Positions 27,501 through 39,536 of a stretch of DNA of 64,000 nt are shown in pieces. Position numbers and translations under genes: made by a program. Numbering within the stretch: the first letter of the stretch is position 1; each line of letters opens with the position of its first letter. The DNA comes from Hymenochaete sp. R1. Its lineage: Eukaryota; Basidiomycota; Agaricomycetes; Hymenochaetales; Hymenochaetaceae. The notes under the pieces were generated by a model. The model did not search any database, was not told the DNA's origin, and saw only the letters and a list, made by a program, of their open reading frames with translations. The stretch is from assembly GCA_019400425.1 (NCBI GenBank), contig JAFREE010000045.1:62001-126000 (forward strand), written 5' to 3'.

Positions 27501-28891
27501 TGTGTCAGTGTCCGTGAGCTTTACGGATTTGCGATTTAGCTGCGTTCAATCAGACGAAAGAAGGCTTGTTACAGGGCGGAAAGGGAACGGGCCTTGGACT
27601 TGCATTGGTCCGGCATATTGTGAATCTAAGTGGTGGGCGTCTTGGCGTCATGTCAAAAGTTGGATCGGGATCGACATTCTGGGTCGAACTGCGTAAGAAA
27701 TTATTGGTCGAGGTTTCTGTAAAGTGCTGATCTTCCCTTCACGTAGCACTTGGCGTAGGCAAGAAAGCTGTGGTGAGCACGACCAATGGCACAGAGTCGG
27801 AACCTAGCAATACTCCAAACCTTGGGAAACATTCTGCAAAACCGCTGCGTAAAACCACGCCCCCGAGACCGCGAGCTCCATCGTCTCGAGGAGGGTCTTC
27901 TCATCGATCGGATACTTTGATCGGAAGCAGTTTCGCATCGTCCTCGCAAAGATCATCAGCTATGAAAAGTATCATGGATCAAGGTACGTGCGACTGACAA
28001 CATCAATTGGATGCTTTCTGACCATTAAAACACCAACCGCCAGGCGGATTGGTCGAACTCAATTTTCGGGACGGTGTGAATGGACGGCAGTCTATCCCTA
28101 CTCGTAGCATTGGCGATCCTTCCACTGGTACAGATACCAACGGCGGTTCGAATTTTCCGCCGTCCCCCTTAGATACCGAGTACAAGAATGTTCTGGAAGT
28201 CGCTCAGAGGATAGAGAACAATTCCTCAGATGCCGAAGCAAATCCACCCTCCGGACGTCCGACCTATGTCCCATTACCGCCTCGACCGACCTTCGGTCAC
28301 GATTCGTCATCGCCCGCAACTCATTCACCTGGATTGATGCTTGAGTCACCGGTCCGGGTGCTCGTAGTAGATGACGATCAGCTGACACGAAAACTCATGC
28401 GGCGTATGCTCACCCGTCTGGGATGTTCTGTTTCCACAGCTGAAAACGGGCAGATCGCACTTGAATTAATCACGGGCGGCGGGAGGACTCCAGGCTCGGA
28501 CGGGCACGATGCATTCTCATCATCACCAGTAAAGGAAACCCCGCCAAAGGAGCATGAAGGGCCACGGTATGAGGTAATCTTCCTGGACAACCAGATGCCT
28601 GTGTTGTCTGGTCTTGAGCTCGTCTCGAAGCTGAGGGAGATGGGGAGGGATGATTTTGTTGTGGGTGTGACGGGCAATGCGCTACTATCTGACCAGGAGG
28701 AGTATCGAGAGGCAGGAGTTGACTAGTACGTCTCCTTTACTATGTTTTGTTTACTGGCTTTAACTGATTTTGTCGGTCATAGTGTCGTTACGAAACCTGT
28801 GTTTGAAGTCAACCTAAAAAGCATGATAGCACGAGCCGCCGAACGACGAAAAATTGGTCAAATTGTGCCCAAACCACCAGAATCGGATTAG
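24543..28891 (+). CDS. Membrane hybrid histidine kinase with C-terminal receiver domain, spliced
   Basis: A Ser/Pro-rich N-terminus of about 200 residues is followed by several hydrophobic segments (SSLFFLINWVLACAFAI, VLTLPLPILVIF, ALQTIALFGLKMN and others, 25384-26200), suggesting about six membrane helices. The kinase core has an H-box near 26432 (YVFH ... VRVPLNTA), the dimerisation helix ending VLNDVLDFNRMDSG, the N-box VVTNLVSNACKFTPSGG near 27160-27205, the D/F-box VSDTGYGIS and AFNQTKEG, and the G-box GGKGTGLGLALVRHIV near 27577. The receiver domain (28350-28850) has VLVVDDDQLTRKLMRRML, the phospho-accepting Asp in IFLDNQMPVLSG, the Thr in VVGVTGNAL and the Lys in VTKPV. It would be a membrane sensor feeding a His-Asp relay. 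Its ligand is unknown. One oddity is that the intron expected right after the H-box His has no GT donor in phase (see findings). Confidence 0.9.
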
Positions 28892-29437
28892 CATATGGGA
28901 TGTACGTTTGATTTACTCAATTTTTACAGTCTCCTTGATCTACACGCTTGCAATGGGACCTATTTTATTTTCACCTTTTTTTCCTCTGGTTTTCTGAGCC
29001 TTTTCGATTTTTCTTGTATTTGGGTTTATCTCTTTATGGGAACATTGCGACTTTCTCCCTTTCACTCTTGCTATCGAGGCTTTTTTTCTTTCTTTATTTT
29101 TAGCCCTCTTGTCTTTCACGCGATCCCTCACTTATGCAACTAGTACGATAGTAATGCCGATAACATGTATCACAACTACACTACGCAAACTCACGACCTA
29201 TGCTTCACAGAATAGAAACCAATTTCTAATTTAACTAATGCCTGCAACGAGGCAGAAAGATCGAGGGTGAAAGGAAATAATAAAATAAAGGGTTGAAGAT
29301 ATTGGATTGGGGATGTGCGGATTGTAGGCGAGGCCCACGTGAGAAAGTTAGTTAACGCGAGGTCAATAGCTCGTATCGTCTAAAGACTATCATCCTATCC
29401 ATAACCCTCCATCCTCCCCTTCCTTCCATCATCCGCC
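28892..29437. other. Intergenic between histidine kinase and Ran-binding gene
   Basis: No gene is seen. T-rich 3' flank (28960-29110) precedes a purine-rich segment. A CACGTG palindrome at 29336-29341 is about 100 bp before the next ATG, followed by a C/T-rich leader. Confidence 0.35.
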
Positions 29438-31925
29438 ATGAACACCGATCCAAATGCCCAGAGTGTAGGTAGCTTGACAAATGACGAGCTCAAACCACGA
29501 GATGTCAGTGGACCTCCAACACCTCCAAGCCCTGAGGAGCCAGACATAGGTGAGAGTAGCCCAAATGCAATACGCGCCCGCCCAATGCCCTCGGGTTCAA
29601 TTCAGAACGTTCATTGCAATTCGCGACGGGTCCTGCTCGTTTCCTTTCTGCGCGCTTTTAACGAAGCGTAGCATCTCATTCGGATCCTTGTGTCGTACTT
29701 GGCTTAGAATGCTAATAACTGCTTCAGACGTCAAAGGTTCGAGGAAGCGCGAGCGTGAGGTGTCTCTTGAGCCTGCTACGCCCAAGGTCCGTACATGCTT
29801 CCACTTGGCCTCAGCCCCTCATGCTCACACTACCTACGCTCTTTCATTCCAAATCAATCATCACACTTGAACACGCCAGACCGACGATGCCGCAGAGGAA
29901 CGTCGGACACCCGCGCCGAAGAAGAAGAACCGAATGAACGAGTCGTTGGAGACAACGCACGAGGAAGATGAGGCTATCACGCCTCCGGATTCACCGAACA
30001 AAATCCAACATGACGACGACATGCTTTCAACCTCCCCGCCGTATGAAACGAAAGTCAAGCAAATCAGCAGGAAGGTGAAGGGGATGAAATGGGATGATAG
30101 GGATCGGGATCGGCCACAGTCCCAAACCGAGACTGCGATGGATACAGAGCCGCAGACGCCAGAGGAAGGAGCGGATACGCAGCTCAGTCCTGCTGCTGAG
30201 ATCATGAAGGAAACAGCGCCCACCGAAACAGCAGATACCAATACTGACGACAAGACGATACCCAATAACAAGGACACAGAAACGTCTCCTCCGGACGCAG
30301 AATCAGGCGCTGCCAAACCGCCTCCTGATTCCACTGAGACTAAATCTACCGAGTCCGACTCTGACGATCAAGACAAAGTGTTAAAGCGCAAGCTGAAGGA
30401 CCGTGTTCCGGGCGCGACTTTGGAGGATTCGTCATCATCGAGCAAGAGGATCAGCTCAGGTTCCGAGCTGTCCAAGCGACTGCGTGATGATGAGGAGGAC
30501 GCGAATCCCCGAGAGAAAAAGAGGCCCACCCCGCCGCCTGAAGCGCGAGAGGCTGATGAAACGGAACAGAATGTTGTGGATACGGAGCCCGTTGCTCCAC
30601 AAGCCAAAGTTGTGAGTTCATTCCAAAATTTGTTTATCTGCTCTAATTAAACATGAAATTGAATAGGGCGGATTTCTGGCTTATGCAGCTCCTTCATCTC
30701 CTTTTGCATCTGCCAAAGGCCCATCGGTCTTCGGTCAAAAATCTACTCCATCGCCGACTCCTCTTGCTGGAACAAGTAATGGCGCAGCGTCAAGCTTCTC
30801 ATCTGCCTTTGGCATGAAAACCTCCTCACCATTCGCTATTGTATCATCCAACAAAGCGGGCTCTTCATCTGTGTTTGCTTCTTCATCTGCCTTCTTTCCG
30901 AATAACGGTAGCAAATCACCGAATGCGTTATCAACCTCACCAACTGGCACGAAACGCAGTGGCTTCGAGGCATTTGCTTCTGCATCATCACCCTTCGCAA
31001 CAGCGTCACGCTCCAAATCTCCTTCATCTGGACTCGGATTAGCCCGAAGCAAGAGTCCTCCGCGCCGAGGATCTGGAAGCTCTGTCACTGCATTCAAAGC
31101 TTATGCTGGATCGGGGTCTCAGAGCTTTGCCGCACCTTCTCCACCCGTGAAGAAACAGCGTCAGGAACCAGGTGATGATGCTGTAGAAGAGAAGGAAAAA
31201 TCGAGCACGCCTAATAGTGCGCTCAACAACGCGAATGGTAGTGCAGAAGGGAGCGAAGAGGAAGAAGGCGAGAAGCCAACGACGTTCGCAGACCGATTGC
31301 GTGCCGGCTCGAATACACTTGACGCAAGGGAAGGCAGCGAAGAAGATGATCGACCAGTTGCCACTGAACGGGAAGGTAGATGAAAATTTCGCTTTCTTAG
31401 AATCAAACCGAACTAAAGTTTCTCTCTCTCTGACAGTGCAAACTGGTGAAGAAGGGGAGGATTCTATCTTCCAAGTCCGCGGGAAGTTGTACTTCCTAAG
31501 CAGTCAGAACTCCTGGAAAGAGCGGGGGACAGGGCTTCTCAAGCTCAACGTACGCAAGTCAGACGGCGGAGGTGCACGATTAGGTCTGTCGAACACATTA
31601 TTAGATCTTCATTTCCTTCTGTTTCTCATCCTAAGGTTTGAATAGTGATGCGCAAGGAAGCTGTATATGCCCTTCTGCTGAACGTCACGCTCTTCAAGGG
31701 CATGCGGTGTACTCCAGCTCAAGACCCCAGATATGTACAATTCAGTTGTATCGAAGACAATGCGACTGCGCACTATAACTTGAGGGTAAGTGCTTTTGGC
31801 CATGCGTTCTCCGAGTAATTTCACAAATAACTTTCATGTAGCTCTCGAACGCGAAAGTAGCAGGCGAACTAATTGAGAAAATCAATACCAACATCCCTAA
31901 TGACGAGCCGGAAAACGAGGTTTGA
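29438..31925 (+). CDS. Ran-binding-domain protein, Yrb2/Nup2 type, spliced
   Basis: The C-terminus is a RanBD1 domain coded from about 31437 to 31900 over three exons. It contains SIFQVRGKLYFLSSQNSWKE, RGTGLLKLNVRKS, then VMRKEAVYALLLNVTLFKGM and a final helix region LSNAKVAGELIEKIN. The WKERGTGxLK core is the hallmark of RanBP1/RanBP2-type domains that bind Ran-GTP. Upstream is a long disordered region that is acidic and Lys-rich (KRKRE-like clusters, 29740-30600). A region with FG dipeptides and SPFA/SAFG repeats (VFGQKS, SSAFGMK, 30660-31140) follows, resembling Yrb2 and Nup2. It is probably a nuclear transport cofactor that helps Crm1 export (Yrb2) or a mobile nucleoporin (Nup2). FG content and architecture favour Yrb2, but I cannot separate them firmly. 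ATG 29438 is the first in-frame ATG. Confidence 0.85.
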
Positions 31926-32407
31926 GTTTATGGTCCCAGACCTGACGCCAACAGTTCTGGTGCACAATCCCCCCCTCACTCCCTCTTTCCCTTTCCCGTT
32001 CGATTTCGATACTATACTTTTGCGCTTGTACACGAAACTTTCCTTTGTCCCATGCGTCGAGTCATCGATAGCCTCCCTGCGCTCGAACTCTGCTACGCCC
32101 CTGCATATCTCCCTCGCTTTCCCAAGCTCCGAAAAATCTTCATGTTTTCACCTTGGTCGAGCTCGCGCTTAATATGTGCGTTGCAACCCTGCTCTTCTTG
32201 AAATTCCCTTACAAGTCTTCTTAATTCAGTGTTCTTGCTTTCGGCATGACCTATGTATCGGTTAAACTAGAGTGAATGAACAATACCGGTTGCCTACGTC
32301 TATACAATGACACAGGACCAGTGTTTTCTTGTGTTTTCGCGAAATAATTGACCATAATTCTACTTATGTGGCCGATTCGTGCGAAAAGAATCATTCTAAT
32401 TGCCAGA
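31926..32407. other. Convergent intergenic region
   Basis: 3' flanks of the Ran-binding gene (+) and VMS1 (-). A short plus-strand open frame of about 99 codons (31873-32172) runs out of the RanBD stop region and is C/T-rich. I see no product in it. Confidence 0.4.
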
Positions 32408-34720
32408 CTACTGCGGTCTCATCCGGGCTTCGGCCGCCCTTGCCCTTCTCTCTCGCTCAATCTTTGCCCTCATTTCAGGTGTCAGCCCCGCCAAACTCTC
32501 AGCAGCATTTACACCCCCACCGAGCTTCTGCGACCCCGCCCGTCCACCACCGAACCTCCCAGGAGGCAGCACCTCAGGCTCAAGCTCAGGCTCGACTTCT
32601 GCATCGCTGACCGCCCTCTCCTTCTCTTTTGCCTCCCTCTCGCGAATCTTCTCCTTCAGCCCTTTCCTCCGCTCCTGGCGCTTCGTGTCCCGCTTGGCTT
32701 TCATATCTGCGTATAGGGCGCTCGGGATATGGGCGGCGCCGAGCCAGTCCCATGCGTCGGGCCTTGCTCCCGCAGCACTTCGGAATACGTCGCGGATGGC
32801 GCGGGAGGAGGCGATATCGTACGCTGTGCGACTTCCTGACATTCTGGGTGCCGCTTGGTCGGGGGTCATAGGTCGACCGGAGTCGGTATCCGATTTTTCT
32901 CTGGATTCGACGTTGGTTTCCTCGGGTTCGAGATCGGCGTGCGGGGCATTAGAAGGTATTGGGATCGTTGGGTCCGCATTGAGCTCATTCAGAAGCCAGT
33001 CTGTCATCTCAGGCTGGCCGTGCGGAGCACTCGCTGCAAGTTGTAACAATGTCCCGACTTTCTCGCCAGTCCATTCAGGTATAAGCGCATTGACACCGCC
33101 TAGCGAACCACCCTCTCGCTCCCAAAAGGCCTTCGAAACATCTAATCGCGAAGTGCCTTTCTTGATCATTTCGATGAGGCGACTCCATTTATCCCGGAGG
33201 ATCTCCTCTTCTTTGCTTAACTTGGGTGCAGCTGGCTTCTTTTCTGTATGTTTTGGTTCCGTCGGTGCATGCGGGACAGGTTTGGGTTTGGGAAGAGATG
33301 CGAGGTATTCTTCGTCTTGAGCTTCGAGTTCTTCTTCCGTATAATGCGTGGTTTTGACTCGTGTAAGCTCCAGAAGGCATCGTGATAGCTCTGCTTGTGT
33401 CTTTGAATCAGAAGTCAGCAATGTTTTGCCAAAAGGCATTATAAGAGCACATCACGCACCGGTCTTCGAGTCGGGAAAGGGAAAGTGCGAAGACGCTCAT
33501 CTCCTAATGATGTTCAGACACCATCGGAAAACGTTTGGCATAGAGGTCAACTCACCTTTACTTATGAGAGATCCCTCGTAATCCATAAATATGCGTCTAT
33601 TTGCTCCACTAGCGCGCAACCAAATGCGCTCGCTCGCATTAATCTCATCCGCCCATTCTGCGATGAGGTCTCGAATATCCTATGATTATTGTGGGTAATT
33701 TAGAGGAAGCTCGTCACAAGCCGGCGCTCACATCTCGAAGCGCTTGCTCGCCATACCGACGGAGAGTAGCACCAGCACTCTTTGCATTTCCCTTCGCATT
33801 GTCATTCAATGATTGCGACCCACCCTGTTTCCTCCGTGCTAACCACAGCACTATCAGATTAAGTCCCGCATGAAATAAATCGCATACACTCACTCGTGTA
33901 TCGATGAAACGTCTTGTGGAAGAGAATTTCGATTTCCGGGACTTCTACTTTTTGTTTGCCCCTTTTAACCTGAATTTCACTCGTTTTGCCTGGCTTGGAG
34001 ACTCTCGCGACCAATCCGGCGAAATGACCACCTGCCACCATAAACATTGTCCATTTCTTTCCTCCAGGAGTTGGAGCCTGCGCGGCCCTTAGTTCTTCAA
34101 GGAACGAGCTCGGGTAGATGCCTTGCTTGAAAATCGCCCGATATACTCCCAATTGAAACGCAGGAGGAGAATGAAACCACGTTAAGGGAGTAAGCGGCGC
34201 CTGTGCCACAGTAGAAGTAGGTGACGGTGATCGAGATTGTACACGAATTTTGGAGACAAGAGTTTCTACGGTGTCAGAGTCGGAATCGTCAATCTCAGGC
34301 GATGAAGATTCGGATCCTGAAAGTGAGTCTTCCAGACCTTCAATGTTGCATTAGACGTGTACAAGTCTGAGCCGAGAAATTGACTGGGGTAGGCTTACCT
34401 TCTACGAGGATAGAAAAATCTCTCTCCGTTGCTAGTTTTCCGTTTGACAGTTTTGATTTAACATTATACCGATGCCAATCTGTCCTGAAGTGAGATCTAT
34501 GGCTATCTACATCCGTGTTGGCAAACACTGCGCCAGGGCAAATGTTGCATGTCCTCGAGTTGTCCGTTACTGCATGGGTTAAGTCTCCGCTAGCCGTTTC
34601 CTTTGGGCGATCATCCTCGCGCACAAGAGCGGGTTTACTCTGGGAGAAGTGATTTCGCGGTGTAAGGGTATCTAGAAATTCGAGAGGCAAAGAGTAAATG
34701 TACAATCCTTGCCGGGACAT
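32408..34720 (-). CDS. VMS1: Vms1/ANKZF1 peptidyl-tRNA endonuclease (VLRF1 domain), spliced
   Basis: Ribosome quality-control factor that frees stalled nascent chains from 60S subunits and recruits Cdc48. The N-terminus has a C2H2 finger (TCNICPGAVFANTDVDSHRS then HFRTDWHRYNVK, near 34490-34560). The VLRF1 release-factor-like domain follows (WTMFMVAGGHFAGLVARV near 34000-34055, then FHKTFHRYT and, across an intron, RRKQGGSQSLNDN near 33800-33850). The GSQS loop carries the Gln needed for release activity in yeast Vms1. The middle part has WTGEKVGTLLQLAAS and WDWLGAAH (ankyrin-like region) before a Lys/Arg/Glu coiled coil. Near the C-terminus RERRARAAEAR fits the VCP-interacting motif R-x5-AA-x2-R exactly. 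The gene is divergent from PMM (237 bp between ATGs). Confidence 0.93.
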
Positions 34721-34957
34721 GCCTATATGCGCTTGAAAGATGGTAAGAGATAGGATGTTTTGCGGTAGTACCAGCTCAATCGCTCTTATTCGGTGTTCGC
34801 CAATGCTGGTGGTATGATTTAGAGCACGTCAGTGTATCGAGTCACTTACGGCGGGGGTCTGGGTGTCGTGGAGGGCGGTGGCAGAGTCGTACATTTACAT
34901 CCGAGTCGCGTAGCCTATCCAGACGCGTCCAACGTGTCTCCTCCATCGACCATCATC
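34721..34957. promoter_or_regulatory. Divergent promoter region VMS1 / PMM
   Basis: 237 bp between the two start codons must hold both promoters. ACGCGT is present at 34923-34928, very close to the PMM ATG and likely in its leader. No TATA box stands out. Confidence 0.4.
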
Positions 34958-36105
34958 ATGGTTTCCCCAGAGTTCGCTAACCGAAAACACAAAAAACTCG
35001 TTTTGTTCGACGTCGACGGCACTCTCACTCCAGCGCGTCGTGTACGTTTTAAATTTCATCTCATCTTGAGCTTGGTCGCCAGTGGAGCAACTCAACACCT
35101 GGTTCGTAGGATGCGTCGCCCGAAATGATTGAGCTACTCAAGGAACTACGCAAGCAAGTCGCTACTGGCTTTGTCGGTGGCTCTAATCTCGTGAAGATTC
35201 AGGAGCAACTGGGCATCTCAGGCAACAATGGTGTGTCAAGCCCGCAACTGCGCTCGTCAATCCAAACTGAAACTGACGCATTCGTCTCATAATCACGTTC
35301 CTTAGTTGTCCACGACTTCGACTTTGCTTTTGCTGAAAATGGGCTCACTGCATACAAGATGGGCACTGAGCTTCCCTCGCAGTCCTTTATCAAGTATATT
35401 GGAGAAGATCGATACAAGAAATTAGTAAATTTTGTACTCAAGTACATAGCAGACCTGGATATTCCTATCAAACGGTTCGTGGATCGCACTCTGCTATGCT
35501 CATCCAGTCATTCATGAAACCATTGCAATGTAGCGGAACGTTCGTTGAGTATCGTAACGGGATGGTAAACATCAGCCCTATTGGACGTAACGCAAGGTTT
35601 CTTACCCTCTTTAAGTCCGCAAGTGTCTACCTAATATGTTTCGACGCTTTTTTTTAGCCAAGATGAACGCCTTGCGTTTCTAGCTTATGACAATGTTCGT
35701 CCAAAACTATGACTTTTGAACTCCGACTGATATCATGTACGATACAGGAACATAAAATACGAGCTACCTTCATTGAAGCTCTCCGTGAGGAATTCCCAGA
35801 CTATGGCCTGACTTTCTCCATCGGTGGCCAACTCTCCTTCGATGTCTTCCCAAATGGATGGGACAAGACTTACTGTCTGAGGCACGTTGAAAACGAAGGT
35901 TTTGAAGAAATCCACTTTTTCGGAGACAAAACGCACAAGGTTAGTCTGGAGTATCGTTTGTCTGCTTATTCTATGTTTATGTAATTCCATGAACAAATCA
36001 TAGGGCGGAAATGACTATGAGATTGCTGCCGACTCTAGGACCATCGAACATACAGTATCAAGCCCCGATGACACGGCCCGGATTCTCAAGCAGATGTTCT
36101 TCTGA
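34958..36105 (+). CDS. SEC53: Phosphomannomutase (Sec53/PMM), spliced
   Basis: Cytosolic HAD-superfamily enzyme interconverting mannose-6-phosphate and mannose-1-phosphate, needed for GDP-mannose, N- and O-glycosylation and GPI anchors. The catalytic motif I is [14 protein letters not shown] near 34997-35038, with both Asp residues of DVDGT. Further conserved blocks are [14 protein letters not shown] near 35175-35215, [39 protein letters not shown] near 35536-35600, and [37 protein letters not shown] near 35815-35874 and [17 protein letters not shown] (metal-binding Asp, 35911-36028) complete the fold. About six introns are removed. Size of about 255 aa matches the PMM1/2 group. Confidence 0.97.
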
Positions 36106-36423
36106 ACTTGTACACTTTCTTGTTGCCTCGTACAAGCACTTGTTGTAATTATATACAGGTACGAACAATATCAAATCGTTCTTCGCTCTTATACTGTGCA
36201 TGCCGATAAAGCGAGAGGATATCGACGATGCCGTATTCACGAGGACGGAGACATCTTTTTATTGCAGTGGGTAAATTTTTCGTGCATGTGAATGTGCATA
36301 AGTTCATACACGCACAAGTGGAATAACATTAACTTGTGGAAGATAGGAAACGATATATGATGTCAACAAAGCATGCGGCTCCAGTAAAAACTACTTTCCA
36401 GTACAATACAAGCGTATTACCAC
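36106..36423. other. Convergent intergenic between PMM and the aldo-keto reductase
   Basis: 3' flanks of two convergent genes. No coding potential or notable motif is seen. Confidence 0.4.
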
Positions 36424-38078
36424 TTAACCCCACAGGAAAAATGCCCTGTCATCCGCACCATATCTACCTCCTTGAACAGGATGATCCTCGAGCACCTTGT
36501 TCACCGCTGCTACATCCTTGTCGTCGAACTTGATTGCAGCTGCGGAGGTATTCTCCGTCGTACGAGATTTGCTCCTACAAGGATAGAGTAATTCACATTT
36601 TTTCCAGGCCATCGTGGACATTCAGACTTACGAAGAACCAGGGATTGGAATGATGTTCCCGCCGAGAGCACTCACCCACGCGATACAAAGCTGCGCAGAT
36701 GTGATACCCTTTTTATCCGCAATCGCTTTCAAGCCCTCGACAATGGCTTTATTGGTGGCGATATACTTGGAATAAAGTCAGGTACGCTGGTCTGGTAGCG
36801 CAGAGCGGATGACTTACTTCTTCACCTGTGCGCTGCATATGCCTTCGCATGTCACCCTCTATAGAATTGTGTGTTAGGTATATCTCAAAGCCTTCTTCAC
36901 CATTTACCTTCGAGTTCATTTGGATTTTCAAATTTGCCAGCGAGAAATCCACGACCGAGCGGTCTGAGTCACACAATCTCAGCGTCATCGGGAGTGTGGA
37001 ACAAATCAGAGGAAAACTAACGAGTATGCTGCTACGCCGATTCCTAACTCGGCCGATGTAGCAAGGACTTTTCAAATGGAGTGAGCGTTTTCTCATAATA
37101 AAGGGGAAAGCACACTCATCTCCTCACCTTTCTTTACTTCTTCCTCGTATGACCATGGGCTGACTTCGATCTCGACCAAGGCAATCGGATGTACCTATTC
37201 AAGAAATTCAGCAATCCAGGTTTTCCGGCGCTGGCGAAGCTCTTGACGACTTACTGAATGTGCACGTCGGAGTGTTTCTGCTCTGCACTCGGACATCCCG
37301 ATATAATCGAAGAGACCATCTTTAACGAGGGTTGATAGGTTCCGTACTTGATCTTCAACAGGAATATCGGGATCAACTCGTGCCGCTTCGAAGAGGTCAA
37401 TCCTCTTCGTTCCCTTTAACTTCGCAATGGAATTTTCGACGCTTGCCCTCAGGTTCTCCGCCCTGCAGAATGAAAGAGGATATTAGTAGTCAAAGACGAT
37501 CTCAGGTTCGTAAACTTACGAGCAATCAAATCCAAACTGGCCACCCCGCTTCCTTCCACCCTGTTTATAGAATATAAGCCTGACATGAAAGTACACTGGA
37601 GCTTGATGTGCATTACCTTAACAGACAGAAATGCTTTGTCTGCATACTGAGGATACTTTCCAAAGAATCGGGCGAGAAGCTCGAGATTAGCCTCAGGAGG
37701 ATCGATGCCGTAGAATTCGGCTGGGTCATATCATAGACCATTAGTTAGGGATGTTATTGTTACAGCAACAACCTACCGCTATTGATCAACATCTTGGTCC
37801 CATCTGGAACCATATCGAGCGAGGCCTTGATCGATTCAAAGCACTGCTCGTCCGGAACTGGCGTGGGCTTCCATCTGTCCATAAAATGTTAATGTATACA
37901 CCTTCACAGAGTCTTCTGTCGCTCTCACGTCATCATCATAAGGCCATGCTACGCGTAAGGTATGTTAATACTATCGATCGTGAGTAAAACAGAAATTTGT
38001 ACTTACGCCGACTTTGCCAAGCTGGATGGTTTGGTCGCCAACGGTGATCGTAGTTGAGGGAATTTTCTGCGAAGACAT
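36424..38078 (-). CDS. Aldo-keto reductase, pyridoxal-reductase-like, spliced
   Basis: NADPH-dependent (alpha/beta)8-barrel reductase. The start [20 protein letters not shown] is followed after introns by [20 protein letters not shown] and LINSAEFYGI, where the Asn-Ser-Ala-Glu-Phe-Tyr-Gly block carries the catalytic Tyr (near 37700-37785). Next come FLSVKGGR with the catalytic Lys (near 37605-37620), the [20 protein letters not shown] block (37345-37405), and [20 protein letters not shown] (37240-37300). [18 protein letters not shown] and LGIGVAAYS follow. The C-terminal end is [20 protein letters not shown] and FFLWG. These features match the fungal group that includes pyridoxal reductase Plr1. 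The substrate is not fixed by sequence alone. At least seven introns are present. The divergent side faces about 950 bp without a firm gene. Confidence 0.85.
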
Positions 38079-39036
38079 GGTTGTAACTGAAATCACTTGT
38101 ACGGGAAAGTATTCACGAAAACAGATCCTTTTTATATGTTCCGCGCTAAATGTATACAGTCAGCCCAATCATATGGGACTTCTTACTCTGAGACTCGCGT
38201 CGCCGGCTAGCAAATGTGTGATCACACGGTGCGTGCCGAGTCTGGTATGCAGCCGTCATCGTTGTGAGCAGTCTCATATGCATACATACTGGGTGCCGCG
38301 CATACGCGTCAGTGCTGCTGCCATCGCCGTCTCCAAGCCTTTTACTGAATTTTACTAATTTTAAGGCACGCTGGCGGGCTTCGATGGACAAATTCGACCT
38401 GCAAACCCATGGAATTTGATGAATGGCTGACTCTTCTCTTTCACCACCTCTGCGATCTTCGTCGGAGATGACTGTTCATGCATCCCAAATTCATTGATTC
38501 CGTTGTTCCAGAGGCGATTCAGAGCGGATTTTTGCTTCTCTTCCCCTCTGATATGATATACAATGTCAAAATGACATCCCCCTTTCTATCACGTCCTTCT
38601 TGATGAATCAATCAATCCTTCCGCAACTTCAACTTCCATGGTGAATCTGCAACCATCTCAAGGTGTTCACCTTCAAAAGTTGATTTCTTTGATTCGGAAA
38701 CGGGCCATTCCAACTCACACAAAAAACACTTTGCAACATCTTCATTGACTGCCTTGTAGCAGCACGCGACGGACTACATTCACAATGCGCGTAATCTTTG
38801 ATAGGTCGCCCGCCCACGTCCAAAGCAACGAAAGACATCTGGGGAACTCGTGCCGACCGTTGTGGCAATGCACATCCGACCCGCCGGAAACGCTCATTTG
38901 CTCCAAGACTCCTTGGTCAGAATCGATACAGGGCCGAAGCAGCGGCGGACGCTAATGGTTTCAAGTGGTGTGCATATACATCATGCATTGCAAGAGTTAG
39001 ACGAGATACATGAGCGAAATACAAGGTGCCATGGGT
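38079..39036. other. Intergenic with weak plus-strand coding signal
   Basis: No recognised family. A plus-strand frame from about 38824 to 39101 reads VVAMHIRPAGNAHLLQDSL, then IDTGPKQRRTLMVSSGVHIH and HALQELDEIHERN. That looks more protein-like than its neighbours and runs into the 3' end of the eL30 gene on the other strand. Frames upstream of it (38478-38595 and 38638-38748) are open but not joined by clear splice sites. It may be a spliced gene I cannot resolve or a decayed copy of one. Confidence 0.3.
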
Positions 39037-39536
39037 TTATTGATTACTTCCATCCGCAATGTTCAATAGATCGCTGTCTCCTTGGTCCGAGATGGTCATG
39101 ACCCTGGAACGAACGTTATTTAGAGACAAAATCTCGTACAAGGTACGGCTTTGACATACCCAACACGGAAGAGTTTTCCAGCAGCGGTACCCAATGCAAC
39201 GTTCGTCCCTGCGAAATGGTGCACGCTCGTCTTCGACAACATTGCGTAGTATTCAAGCTCAGACTTGCGGCTTGGGGGACAATTACCAGCAATCAAGACA
39301 AGCTTCGCTGTTTCCAGCAAGGGACAAGAATGTAGGCGTCAGCACAAGGGACCTTCTCAGCCTCATGCTCCAGCCCCCGTAAGAGTCGAAAATGAGAACT
39401 CACATTTACCGTTCCGCATTTGCTTGAGGGCAGACTTGTAACCAAGTGAATATTTCCCTGATTTAACGACGAGCGCCAGACGCGACGCAATAGATTCGGT
39501 CGACTTCGTGGACTTTGATTTTTTGGACGCGACCAT
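39037..39536 (-). CDS. RPL30: Ribosomal protein eL30 (Rpl30), spliced
   Basis: Large-subunit ribosomal protein. Three exons are clear. The first codes [20 protein letters not shown] and [20 protein letters not shown] with the start at 39536. The second codes [39 protein letters not shown] and [10 protein letters not shown]. The third, after an intron at about 39103-39160, codes [20 protein letters not shown] and a final Gln. The KSGKYSLGY and IAGNCPPxRKSE blocks are diagnostic. Length of about 115 aa is typical. In yeast, Rpl30 represses its own splicing by binding its pre-mRNA; whether that holds here cannot be seen. Confidence 0.97.

Noticed and set aside
32400..33320. Open frame of 306 codons on the plus strand
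   Set aside because: It lies opposite the well supported VMS1 exon; its sequence is Ser/Ala-rich shadow of a Glu/Arg/Ala-rich coding strand.
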